Source: DAOUBF01 sp034432795 (lineage in GTDB: Bacteria > Chloroflexota > Anaerolineae > DSLN01). Taken from it: a DNA stretch of 35,838 nt. Below, in pieces: positions 1 to 6,959 of the stretch; the first letter of the stretch is position 1, and each line of letters begins with the position of its first letter. The stretch covers positions 1 to 35,838 of the forward strand of contig DAOUBF010000021.1 of assembly GCA_034432795.1 (NCBI GenBank), written 5' to 3'. Below the pieces are notes generated by a model. That model worked only from the letters and a program-made list of their open reading frames with translations, was not told the origin of the DNA and ran no database searches. Made by a program: the position numbers and the translations under genes.

Positions 1-120
1 CGCGCCGACCACATGCCCTACGGTGGCAACCGCCAGAGCGGGCTGGGCCGCGAGGGGGTGAGATACGCCATTGAGGAGATGACCAATATCCAGATGGTGG
101 CCATCCGGCTGGCGAGCTAA
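1..120 (+). CDS. Aldehyde dehydrogenase, C-terminal end (partial)
   Basis: An open frame enters at the window edge and stops with TAA at 118-120, encoding 39 residues. The residues PYGGNRQSGLGREG followed by YAIEEMT are the C-terminal signature of NAD(P)-dependent aldehyde dehydrogenases of the lactaldehyde/glyceraldehyde type. In this superfamily the segment forms the end of the catalytic domain and the oligomerisation strand. The catalytic Cys and Glu lie outside the window, so activity and substrate cannot be judged. A second, complete aldehyde dehydrogenase follows on the same strand after a repeat-filled gap of about 245 bp. The two tails differ clearly (GREGVRYAIEEMT against GKDLSIEAMQDYQ), so they are different subfamilies and not a recent duplication. 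Confidence 0.85.
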   Translation, partial: RADHMPYGGNRQSGLGREGVRYAIEEMTNIQMVAIRLAS

Positions 121-123
121 ACT

Positions 124-151
124 TTAACCACAAGGCTAATCCGTTAGTACC
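124..151 (+). repeat. 28-bp repeat S, copy 1
   Basis: The unit starts TTAACCACAAGGC and ends TAATCCGTTAGTACC. A perfect copy lies at 247-274, and an inverted copy with two mismatches at 18719-18746. Its right end resembles the right end of the 56-bp hairpin repeat (AATCCGTTGAGTACC), so the two families are probably related. Confidence 0.8.
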
Positions 152-246
152 AATTTCCTTGATTCCTGTCGCCGAAGTGGTACTCAACGGATTATCTAAA
201 AGAATCAAGGAAACTGGCGACGTTGTTAGGTAATCCGTTGAGTACC
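152..246 (+). repeat. 56-bp hairpin repeat interrupted by an inverted 37-bp relative
   Basis: The left part, 152-178, begins AATTTCCTTGATTCCTGTCG. The right part, 216-246, begins GGCGACGTTG and ends AATCCGTTGAGTACC. Joined, they reconstruct the 56-bp unit seen intact at 6762-6817 and 6820-6875. The interruption at 179-215 is an inverted 37-bp version of the same family lacking the central hairpin. It sits in the loop of the host hairpin (GTCGCC-GAA-GGCGAC). The extra length is 39 bp, that is 37 bp plus 2 bp that could be a tiny target duplication. The arrangement suggests that the family can insert into itself. Confidence 0.75.
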
Positions 247-274
247 TTAACCACAAGGCTAATCCGTTAGTACC
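247..274 (+). repeat. 28-bp repeat S, copy 2
   Basis: This is a perfect direct copy of 124-151. The two S copies flank the nested hairpin element, so the whole block 124-274 reads S, then the interrupted 56-bp unit, then S. Confidence 0.8.
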
Positions 275-291
275 TTATGTAACAGACGACG

Positions 292-353
292 GAGGATGGG
301 GGACAACCCAGCACCGGGCTTTAGCCCGGTTCCATCGTCCATCGCCCATCCTC
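292..353. repeat. Nested inverted repeat upstream of the aldehyde dehydrogenase
   Basis: Outer arms GAGGATGGG (292-300) and CCCATCCTC (345-353) enclose an inner hairpin ACCGGGCT-TT-AGCCCGGT (313-330). There is no T-run, so an intrinsic terminator is unlikely. It resembles a small palindromic intergenic repeat and would sit in the leader of the aldehyde dehydrogenase mRNA if transcription starts upstream. Confidence 0.6.
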
Positions 354-365
354 AAAGGAGGGACA

Positions 366-1814
366 ATGGATTATAAACTCTGGATCAATGGGGAATGGAC
401 AGACAGTCAGGGGGGCGGGCGCAGAGCGATTGAGAACCCGGCCACCGGCGAAACCATCGCCGAGGTGGTAGAGTCCAGCCGGGAGGACGTAGACCGCGCT
501 GTTCAGGCCGCCAAAGCCGCCTTCTACGATGGCCGCTGGTCGCGCAAGACGCCGGGCGAGCGCTCCAGGGCGCTATGGAAGCTGGCCGACCTGATTGAGG
601 CCCACGCGGAGGAATTTGCCCGCGTGGAGTCGGAGAACACCGGTAAGCCCTACCAGGCGGTCAGCCTGGGCGCGGACCTGCCCTTCACGATAGATAACCT
701 GCGCTTCTTCGCTGCTGCCGCCCGCGATACGCACGGCTCCCATGCGGGGGAATATATGGCGGGCTATACCTCCATCTACCGGCGCGAACCGGTGGGCGTG
801 GTCGGGCAGATCGCCCCCTGGAACTATCCGCTGATGATGGCGGTGTGGAAGCTGGGGCCGGCGCTGGCCGCCGGCTGCACCGTCGTGTATAAGCCCAGCC
901 CGCTGACTCCGCTCACCGCGCTGATGCTGGCCGAACTCACCGCCGAAGCAGGCATTCCCCCCGGCGTGGTCAACATCATCACCGGCGGCGATGATGTGGG
1001 GCGTGCCCTGGTGGAGCATCCCGACATCCGCATGATCAGCCTCACCGGCTCCACCGAGGCAGGGAAGAGCGTGATGGAGACGGCGGCGAAGACCCTCAAG
1101 CGCGTTCACCTGGAGTTGGGCGGCAAGGCCCCGGTGATCGTCTTTGACGATGCCGATGTGGCCCTGGTGGCGGCGAAAGCCACGCTGGCAGCCACCTTCA
1201 ACACTGGCCAGGACTGCACGGCAGCGACGCGGGTGTATGTGGCCGAACGCCGGGCGGAGACTGTCAAAGAGGCTCTGGTGGAGGCCATGCGCCAGGTGAA
1301 AATAGGCTCACCCTTTGCTGACGACACCCAAATGGGGCCGCTGATCTCGCAGGAGCAGCGCGAGCGCGTGCACGGCTTTGTGGAACGGGCACGGGCCAGG
1401 GGCGCCCGCATCCTCACCGGGGGCGGCGTGCCCGCAGGCTTCGCCAGCGGCTATTACTATGCCCCCACCGTGATCACGGACGTGGACCAGCGCTCCGAGA
1501 TCGTGCAGAGCGAGGTCTTCGGGCCGGTGCTGACCATCCAGACCTTCCGCGACGACGACGAGGCCATCCGGCTGGGGAACGATGTGGTCTATGGACTGGC
1601 CGCCTCCCTGTTCACCAAAGACATCGGGCGGGCTATGCGCATCGCGGCCCAACTTGAATTCGGCACGGTGTGGATCAATGACCACATCCCCCTGGCCTCA
1701 GAGACGCCGCACGGCGGCTTCAAGCAATCCGGCTTCGGCAAAGACCTGTCTATTGAGGCCATGCAGGATTACCAGGTCACCAAGCACGTGATGATCGCGC
1801 ACGCCAGCCAATAA
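366..1814 (+). CDS. NAD-dependent aldehyde dehydrogenase, aminobutyraldehyde type
   Basis: This 482-residue protein has the full length of the family. It oxidises an aldehyde to the acid with NAD(P)+. Visible residues are the oxyanion-hole Asn153 in PWNYP, the general base Glu250 in LELGGKAP, the nucleophile Cys284 in FNTGQDCTAATR, and the C-terminal segment NDHIPLASETPHGGFKQSG. That last segment is what I associate with gamma-aminobutyraldehyde and betaine-aldehyde dehydrogenases (PatD/BADH branch), so a role in polyamine or amine breakdown is likely but the substrate is inferred. AAAGGAGG lies just before the ATG and fixes the start. The gene converges on the histidine kinase gene with only 6 bp between the stop codons. 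No transaminase or polyamine transporter gene is visible nearby. Confidence 0.9.
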   Translation: MDYKLWINGEWTDSQGGGRRAIENPATGETIAEVVESSREDVDRAVQAAKAAFYDGRWSRKTPGERSRALWKLADLIEAHAEEFARVESENTGKPYQAVSLGADLPFTIDNLRFFAAAARDTHGSHAGEYMAGYTSIYRREPVGVVGQIAPWNYPLMMAVWKLGPALAAGCTVVYKPSPLTPLTALMLAELTAEAGIPPGVVNIITGGDDVGRALVEHPDIRMISLTGSTEAGKSVMETAAKTLKRVHLELGGKAPVIVFDDADVALVAAKATLAATFNTGQDCTAATRVYVAERRAETVKEALVEAMRQVKIGSPFADDTQMGPLISQEQRERVHGFVERARARGARILTGGGVPAGFASGYYYAPTVITDVDQRSEIVQSEVFGPVLTIQTFRDDDEAIRLGNDVVYGLAASLFTKDIGRAMRIAAQLEFGTVWINDHIPLASETPHGGFKQSGFGKDLSIEAMQDYQVTKHVMIAHASQ

Positions 1815-1820
1815 CGGTTC

Positions 1821-3113
1821 TCAGCCGCCCACAGAACTGTTATCCCTCAACATAGGGTGTATCGCTCTCCCTCCCCCCTTGTGGGGGAGGGCTGGGGTGG
1901 GGAGAGAAATGTCACCCCCTCCCCCATCAAGGGGGAGGGAATCCCCGGTACTGGGTGGGGAAGGACTGGGGTGTGGTACGGGCACGGCGGCGCTGTGCCT
2001 ATACAGCGGCAGGGTGAAGCCAAACGTGCTCCCCTGCCCCTCCTGGCTTTCGGCCCACACCTTGCCGCCGTGGGCCTCCACAATCTGCTTGACGATCAGC
2101 AGGCCCAGGCCCGTGCCTTTGATCCGGGCGATTTTTTCTCCGCTGCCGCGCCGGTAGCGCTGGAAAAGCAGGGGCAGGTCCTCGGCGGCGATGCCCATGC
2201 CCGTGTCGGTCACCGTGACCCTGGCGTGGCTGCCGTCGGCCATCGCCGCCACAGTGATGCGCCCGCCCTCCGGCGTATACTTGATGGCGTTGGAGAGCAG
2301 ATTGGCCAGCACCTGCTCCACCCGCCTGGCGTCGGCGTACACCGGCGGCAGGTCAGCGGGCAGGTTCAACTCAATCGTCTGCTTCTTGTTTTGAGCCAGG
2401 ACCTCGGCGCGACTAACCGCGTTCCGGCACACCGTCGCCAGGTCCATTTCCGCCGGCTGAAGCTTCAGGAAGCCCGCGTCTATCTTGGTGTACTCCAGAA
2501 AATCATCCAGTTGCTTGATCAGCGAGCCGACGCTCTCCGCGATCATCTGGATCAGGTCGCGCCTGCTCTCCTCGGTCAGCGGCAGCTTGGGGTTGAGCAG
2601 GGCCTGCGTGGCTGTCTGGATAATATGCAGCGGGTGGCGCAGATCATGCGTCACCATCGCATACAGGTCCGCCCGCATCAACTCCAGTTCGCGGCGCGCC
2701 CGGATGCCCTCGCGCAGGCTCAGGCTACGCTCCAGGTGATGGCGGAAGGTGGCCTGCTGGGCCTGCCTCATCAGTTCATCCTTATCAATGTAGCCATCCG
2801 CCCCCTCGCGCACGGCCTCAATCGCCGTTTGCACATCCCCCTGACCCGTCACCAGCACGATGCACACCGCCTGGTCCGTCTCGCGGATGGTGCGCAACAC
2901 CTGCAAGCCATCGCCATCCGGCAGGACCAGGTCCAGCAGGATCAGGTCAAAGCGGCCTGGCTGCCAGGCCGCCAGCGCACCGGCCGCGTCCTCCGCCGTC
3001 GTGGGCCGCATCCCGAAGCCCCGCACCAGCGCCTCCAGGAAGCGCCGTGTGGGGCGGCTATCGTCCACGATCAGCACCGCCTTGTCCTCAAGGGTGGCCT
3101 TGTCCTCTATCAT
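1821..3113 (-). CDS. Response regulator-histidine kinase hybrid (REC-HisKA-HATPase)
   Basis: This 430-residue cytoplasmic protein has no membrane segment. An N-terminal receiver domain (about residues 11-120) has acidic VDDS, phospho-acceptor Asp61 in LLDLVLPDGDG and Lys111. A HisKA helix follows with His156 in VTHDLRHPL. The HATPase domain has N box NLLSNAIKYT, G1 TGMGIA and G2 GTGLGL. Having the receiver in front of the kinase suggests that it takes phosphate from CheA-REC and relays it, or that its kinase is gated by phosphorylation. The start overlaps the end of cheA by 26 nt, so it is the last gene of the chemosensory operon. The final 45 or so residues are Pro/Gly-rich and are encoded by two repeat hairpins (1869-1939), so the native kinase probably ended near residue 385. 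Confidence 0.88.
   Translation of the reverse strand: MIEDKATLEDKAVLIVDDSRPTRRFLEALVRGFGMRPTTAEDAAGALAAWQPGRFDLILLDLVLPDGDGLQVLRTIRETDQAVCIVLVTGQGDVQTAIEAVREGADGYIDKDELMRQAQQATFRHHLERSLSLREGIRARRELELMRADLYAMVTHDLRHPLHIIQTATQALLNPKLPLTEESRRDLIQMIAESVGSLIKQLDDFLEYTKIDAGFLKLQPAEMDLATVCRNAVSRAEVLAQNKKQTIELNLPADLPPVYADARRVEQVLANLLSNAIKYTPEGGRITVAAMADGSHARVTVTDTGMGIAAEDLPLLFQRYRRGSGEKIARIKGTGLGLLIVKQIVEAHGGKVWAESQEGQGSTFGFTLPLYRHSAAVPVPHPSPSPPSTGDSLPLDGGGGDISLPTPALPHKGGGRAIHPMLRDNSSVGG
1869..1939. repeat. Two G/C-rich hairpins forming the kinase C-terminal tail
   Basis: Two hairpins share the arms CCCTCCCCC and GGGGGAGGG, at 1869-1891 and 1917-1939. They encode the phrases TPALPHKGGG and SLPLDGGGG at the end of the histidine kinase. 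This looks like an intergenic-type repeat that was read into the gene after loss of the original stop. Confidence 0.7.
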
Positions 3114-5541
3114 GGATCAATCTCGCAACCGTGTCTAACAGAATATCCTGGGTGAACGTGCTCTTCTCAAGCGCTGCCTGAGCGCCCACCTCGCGTGCGC
3201 GTTGCTCGGCTGCCTGTTGATTCAACGAGGTCACCAGCACGACCGGCAGGGTGGCCCACTGTGGGTGCTCCCGGAGGGTCGCCACCAGCGCCAACCCATC
3301 CATGACCGGCATCTCAATGTCCGTGACCACCAGGTCAAATGCCCCGCCGCGCAGCAGCGCCAGCGCCTGGGCGCCATTCCCGGCCACCTCCACCTGATAG
3401 CCGGCCGCCGTCAGGATACTGCGCTCCAACTCGCGCGTCGTGACCATATCATCCACGACCAGGATGCGCGCCCGGCGGCCCGTGTCCTCCATCCCGAACT
3501 GGCCCTGGTTGCGTGGGGCTGCCCAGGCCTGTTGCTTCACGGCGCTCACCAACGCCGCCGTATCCAGCAAAAAGGCAATTGCGCCGTCGGCCAACACTGT
3601 TGCCCCTGAGATGAACTCGCAGGCCCCCCGCAACACCCGCCCCACCGGCTTGATCGCCACCCGGCGCTCATCCAGCAGCGCATCTACCGTGAAGATAACC
3701 TGGCTCTGACCATTGCGCACCCGCACCGCGCTGCGCCCCCCACTCGCCCGCAGTTTCCTTATCTTTGTCACCGAAGGTGACGTTGGGAAATAATCTGTTG
3801 GGTACCCTCTTCTCTCCAGCCCCCTCTCCCTCCGCATGTGGGGGGAGTCAGAGGGGGGCAGGGCCAATACCTGCGCCATCGGAACAACCTCCACCACCTG
3901 ACCATCGTCTGTCGTCTGTCGTCCGCCGTCCGTTGCCCAGGGGGGCAGGCGAATGGCGCGCACATCCGCTGCTGGCAGCGCCACAATCTGGCCGCTTACG
4001 CTGACCAGCAAGACATGGCTCAGGCTCAAGGTCAGCGGCAGGGACAGGGTGAAGGTCGTGCCTGCCCCCACGCGGCTGGCGATATGGATGGTTCCGCCCA
4101 GCCTGCGCACCGCCGCCTTTACCGCGCTCATGCCCACCCCTCGGCCTGAGGCTTCGGTGATGAAAGGGCTAGTGCTGAAGCCGGGGGTGTAAATCAACTC
4201 CAGCGCGGCCTGATCATCCAGCCGGGCAGCCTGCTCCGCGCTGATCAGCCCCCGCCCAACGGCCACCTGGCGCACCAGGTCGGGATCAATCCCCCGCCCA
4301 TCATCGGCGATCTCAATGATCACCCGGTCGCCCTGGCGGGCCGAACGCAGGCTGATCTGGCCCAGGGGGGACTTCCCTTGCGCCAGGCGGTTCTGAGGCA
4401 GCTCTATCCCGTGACTGACGGCGTTGCGCACCAGGTGCAGCAGAGGCTCGCTGATCTCCTGCAGGATATGCCGGTCCAACTCCACCTCGCCGCCGGTGAC
4501 ACTGACCGCCACCTGTTTGCCCTCCTCGCGAGCCAGGTCGCGGATGGTGCGCGAGAGCGGGCCGAGAATGGTCGCCAGGGGCAGCAGGCGCAACTCCATC
4601 ACATCATCATACAGCCGGTCGGCGATGGTAGAGAGCACCTCCAGGCGGTCAGTTGTCTTCAGGGCAGCCGTGTACAGGCGGGTGATCAACCGGCTCTGAT
4701 GGTCGCGCAGGCCCTGCACCTGCGCTTTAAGCCGGGTACTCGCCGCAGAAGCCGGAAGCGACTCCACGATCTTCAATACGCTCTCGGTGAGCCGACGTTG
4801 CTCCTCTGCCATCTGCGCCAATGCGCGCAACTCCAACAAGTCGCTCTCCCATCCCGTCTTCAGCGCGGTCAGGTCGCCGATCTGTTTCAGGAGGGTATCC
4901 AGCCGGGCGACGCTCACCCGAATGGTTTCGTCAGTTTCCTTATCTTTATCACCGAAGGTGACGTTGGGAAATAATCTGTTGGGTACCTTTGTCTCTGCGG
5001 GCGCAGGTGCGCTGATCGCCTCCCCCGGTCCCGACGGAGGACGGAGGACGTCCCCTCCCCCTTCTCCTCCCTGATCAGGGGCGGTACTCAACGGATTATT
5101 TAAACGAATCAAGGAAATTGAGGAGAGCGAGGGGAGAGGTTCCTCCGTCAGGCGCGAAGCGCCCATAACGTTCTCCAATCGGCGGAGGACCTCTGCAGGT
5201 GCCGCTTCTGGCTGTGCGCCCTCGCGGGCTAGCAACTGCTTCATGGCATCCACCGCTCCCAAGAGCGCATCCACCACCTCGGCGTTGACCGCCAGGCGAT
5301 GTTCGCGCAGACCGTCCAGCACATTCTCGGCGGCGTGGGCCACCTGGGCGACGGCGGTGTAGCCGATCATCCGCGCCGTGCCCTTGATGGTATGGGCCGA
5401 GCGAAACAGGTCCTTCACAAGCTGGCCGTCGTCTGGCCGACCCTCCAGGTCCAGCAGCCCCTGTGTAAGGGCCTCCAGGTGCTCCTGGACCTCGGCCAGA
5501 AAGTCCGGCAGGAAGGCGCTGAGATCAACGGCTGTGTCCAT
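3088..5541 (-). CDS. cheA: Chemotaxis histidine kinase CheA fused to a receiver domain
   Basis: This 817-residue hybrid CheA phosphorylates response regulators under control of receptors and CheW. In order: an HPt domain with His50 in AHTIKGTARMIG; a repeat-rich linker (about 130-205); a dimerisation helix pair; an HATPase with N box HLVRNAVSHGIE (369-380), G1 DDGRGID and G2 GRGVGMSAV; a CheW-like domain (about 500-665); and a C-terminal receiver with phospho-acceptor Asp741 in VTDIEMPVMDG. Three copies of a dispersed hairpin repeat lie in frame at about residues 141-153, 185-203 and 579-597, the last inside the CheW-like domain next to another palindrome. The ATG overlaps the MCP gene by 17 nt, and its GGGGGACG ribosome site comes from a GACGG repeat. 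No separate cheY is visible, so the fused receiver or the downstream hybrid kinase is the probable target. Confidence 0.93.
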   Translation of the reverse strand: MDTAVDLSAFLPDFLAEVQEHLEALTQGLLDLEGRPDDGQLVKDLFRSAHTIKGTARMIGYTAVAQVAHAAENVLDGLREHRLAVNAEVVDALLGAVDAMKQLLAREGAQPEAAPAEVLRRLENVMGASRLTEEPLPSLSSISLIRLNNPLSTAPDQGGEGGGDVLRPPSGPGEAISAPAPAETKVPNRLFPNVTFGDKDKETDETIRVSVARLDTLLKQIGDLTALKTGWESDLLELRALAQMAEEQRRLTESVLKIVESLPASAASTRLKAQVQGLRDHQSRLITRLYTAALKTTDRLEVLSTIADRLYDDVMELRLLPLATILGPLSRTIRDLAREEGKQVAVSVTGGEVELDRHILQEISEPLLHLVRNAVSHGIELPQNRLAQGKSPLGQISLRSARQGDRVIIEIADDGRGIDPDLVRQVAVGRGLISAEQAARLDDQAALELIYTPGFSTSPFITEASGRGVGMSAVKAAVRRLGGTIHIASRVGAGTTFTLSLPLTLSLSHVLLVSVSGQIVALPAADVRAIRLPPWATDGGRQTTDDGQVVEVVPMAQVLALPPSDSPHMRRERGLERRGYPTDYFPTSPSVTKIRKLRASGGRSAVRVRNGQSQVIFTVDALLDERRVAIKPVGRVLRGACEFISGATVLADGAIAFLLDTAALVSAVKQQAWAAPRNQGQFGMEDTGRRARILVVDDMVTTRELERSILTAAGYQVEVAGNGAQALALLRGGAFDLVVTDIEMPVMDGLALVATLREHPQWATLPVVLVTSLNQQAAEQRAREVGAQAALEKSTFTQDILLDTVARLIHDRGQGHP
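3752..3806. repeat. 55-bp hairpin repeat inside cheA (CheW-like domain)
   Basis: It differs by one base from the copy at 4933-4987. The hairpin is GTCACC-GAA-GGTGAC, a compensated variant of the intergenic GTCGCC-GAA-GGCGAC. On the coding strand it is read as YPTDYFPTSPSVTKIRKL, a different frame from the other 55-bp copy. Confidence 0.85.
3820..3857. repeat. Palindrome inside the cheA CheW-like domain
   Basis: Arms CCCCCTCT (3820-3827) and AGAGGGGG (3850-3857) enclose a G/C-rich middle. It encodes about residues 562-576 of CheA, directly before the hairpin-repeat segment. The two repeats lie side by side and together enlarge one loop of the CheW-like domain. Confidence 0.6.
4933..4987. repeat. 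55-bp hairpin repeat inside cheA (linker)
   Basis: It differs from the copy at 3752-3806 only at one base, which turns the outer hairpin G into A (ATCACC-GAA-GGTGAC). On the coding strand it reads VPNRLFPNVTFGDKDKET, between the HPt and dimerisation domains, where length changes are tolerated. Confidence 0.85.
5083..5119. repeat. 37-bp hairpin-less repeat inside cheA (linker)
   Basis: This is an inverted copy of the short form, the same length as the copies at 179-215 and 6876-6912. On the coding strand it reads SISLIRLNNPLST (about residues 141-153). Its orientation is opposite to that of the two 55-bp copies in the same gene. Confidence 0.85.
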
Positions 5542-6748
5542 CGTCCCCCATCGGACGGAGGACGGGGGACGGAGGACGGACAGCAGGTAAACCTCCGTCC
5601 TCCGTCCTCTGTCTCCCGTCGGCTGCGTTGCTGCCGATCAACGCGGTCAGGGCGTGCACGGTCTCCGCCAGTTGGCTGGCGACGGTGGCCCAGTGCTGGC
5701 TGACGGCGACCGACTGCTCCGAAGCCTGCGACATCTGGCGCACGCGGACGACGACCTGGGCACTGGCGGCCTGTTGTTGCTGGGTGGCCTGCGAGATGTT
5801 CCGGGCTGCGTGCAGGGCCTGCTCCACCCCCTCCACAATGCCGGTCATGGACTCGCCTGAACGATAGACCAGGGCCATGCCACGCTCGGCCTCGCGCACC
5901 CCGTCCTCCGCCGCCATCACCGCCGCATTCGTGGCCGTCTGCACCTCACTTACCAGCGCGCGCACCTCCTCGGTGGAGCGCAAGGCCCGATCAGCTAGGC
6001 GCTTGACCTCGGTAGCGACGATGGCGAAGCGTCGCCCATGTTCGCCGGCGCCCGCCGCCTCAATCGCCGCGTTGAGCGCCAGCAAATGGGTCTCATCCGC
6101 AATGTCGTTAATCAGGTCAATGATGGCGCCGATCTGCTGGGCTTTCTCGCCCAGCGCCAGGATGCGTTGCGCCAGCGCCTGCACCTTATCCCGGACGCCT
6201 TCAATCCCGGCGACCGTCTCCTCAACTGTCTTGCGCGCGGTTTCCACCACCGCACGGTTGCTCTCCACAGCGCGGGCGACATGATCGGCGGATTCGGCGA
6301 TCATGCCAGCCATCTGGCTCAACTCCTCCATCGTTGTGGCGATGTGCGTCATGGTTCGGGCCTGATCCACCACCTCTGTCGCCTGGTTCCGGGCCTGCGC
6401 CGACATCTCCTCCGAGGCCACTGTCATCACCTGAACCGCCGACTGCAGCGGCCCAATGATGGAGCCGGCGATCAGCCACCCCAGGAGCAGCGCGGCGATA
6501 AAGGAAAGCACAGCCACAACCAGGTCAACCTGGGTCAATTCCCTGACCATTGGCAGGCTGGTAGTGGTGATCGCCTCAATCGCGCTGTTCACCCGATGAA
6601 GCGCGTAGATGCTGATCGTGCCGATGGCCAGCGAAGGGATGATGGCCGTCAGCGCAAAACCGACCATGATCCTGCGCCGGATCGGCCATTCGGGACGAAA
6701 CAGGCGCAGAACCAGGCCCGGCCTGGTCTCGTAATGTTCAGCGTTCAT
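5525..6748 (-). CDS. Methyl-accepting chemotaxis protein with minimal outer loop
   Basis: This 407-residue receptor has two membrane helices (about residues 27-50 and 75-97). They are separated by only about 25 residues, so there is no room for a periplasmic ligand domain, and it probably senses a membrane or cytoplasmic cue or a partner protein. A long coiled-coil signalling domain follows with hairpin tip INDIADETHLLALNAAIEAA then GEHGRRFAIVATEVKRLADR, slightly off the consensus GRGFAVVA. The chosen ATG at 6748 has GAGG nine bases upstream. An in-frame TTG at 6763 lies inside a repeat and is less likely. About 25 C-terminal residues (after LIGSN) come from a GACGGAGGACGG repeat. The gene lies between cheW and cheA. 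No CheR-binding pentapeptide is visible. Confidence 0.9.
   Translation of the reverse strand: MNAEHYETRPGLVLRLFRPEWPIRRRIMVGFALTAIIPSLAIGTISIYALHRVNSAIEAITTTSLPMVRELTQVDLVVAVLSFIAALLLGWLIAGSIIGPLQSAVQVMTVASEEMSAQARNQATEVVDQARTMTHIATTMEELSQMAGMIAESADHVARAVESNRAVVETARKTVEETVAGIEGVRDKVQALAQRILALGEKAQQIGAIIDLINDIADETHLLALNAAIEAAGAGEHGRRFAIVATEVKRLADRALRSTEEVRALVSEVQTATNAAVMAAEDGVREAERGMALVYRSGESMTGIVEGVEQALHAARNISQATQQQQAASAQVVVRVRQMSQASEQSVAVSQHWATVASQLAETVHALTALIGSNAADGRQRTEDGGLPAVRPPSPVLRPMGDDGHSR
5567..5607. repeat. Inverted GACGG repeat at the MCP 3' end
   Basis: Perfect 13-bp arms GGACGGAGGACGG (5567-5579) and CCGTCCTCCGTCC (5595-5607). It encodes the low-complexity MCP tail. Related GACGG units continue to 5545 and supply the ribosome-binding region of cheA. 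Similar units occur near 285-350, 3900-3935, 5032-5052 and 32664-32690. Confidence 0.75.
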
Positions 6749-6761
6749 ACATTCATACCTC

Positions 6762-6817
6762 AATTTCCTTGATCCCTGTCGCCGAAGGCGACATTGTTAG
6801 ATAATCCGTTGAGCACC
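6762..6817 (+). repeat. 56-bp hairpin repeat, tandem copy 1
   Basis: This is an intact unit with hairpin GTCGCC-GAA-GGCGAC. It is the first of three head-to-tail copies filling the gap between cheW and the MCP gene, and its left end touches the MCP ribosome-binding site. Confidence 0.85.
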
Positions 6818-6819
6818 AT

Positions 6820-6875
6820 AATCTCCTTGATCCCTGTCGCCAAAGGCGACGTTGTTAGATAATCCGTTGAGTACC
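6820..6875 (+). repeat. 56-bp hairpin repeat, tandem copy 2
   Basis: A second intact unit, two bases after copy 1. The hairpin loop is AAA instead of GAA, while both stem arms are unchanged. Confidence 0.85.
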
Positions 6876-6912
6876 AATTTCCTTGATTCCTGTAGATAAT
6901 CCGTTGAGTACC
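6876..6912 (+). repeat. 37-bp hairpin-less repeat, tandem copy 3
   Basis: It directly abuts copy 2. It keeps both ends but lacks the 19-bp central hairpin. The same length recurs at 179-215 and 5083-5119, so the short form is a defined variant and not a random deletion. Confidence 0.85.
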
Positions 6913-6959
6913 ATAGAGTCCTGTAGCACGCCCCCGCTTAGGCGTTCCCCCTGGCCCTC

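Noticed and set aside
124..274. CRISPR array formed by the two 28-bp S repeats
   Set aside because: The 'spacer' is 95 bp and consists of another repeat family nested in itself; there are only two units and no cas genes.
1865..1945. Intrinsic terminators between the aldehyde dehydrogenase and kinase genes
   Set aside because: The hairpins are G/C-rich but lack T-runs and lie inside the kinase coding frame.
1857..3155. A 432-codon open frame on the plus strand opposite the histidine kinase
   Set aside because: It is the antisense shadow of a GC-rich gene; its translation is low in hydrophobic core residues and has no domain, while the minus strand has full REC and kinase motifs.
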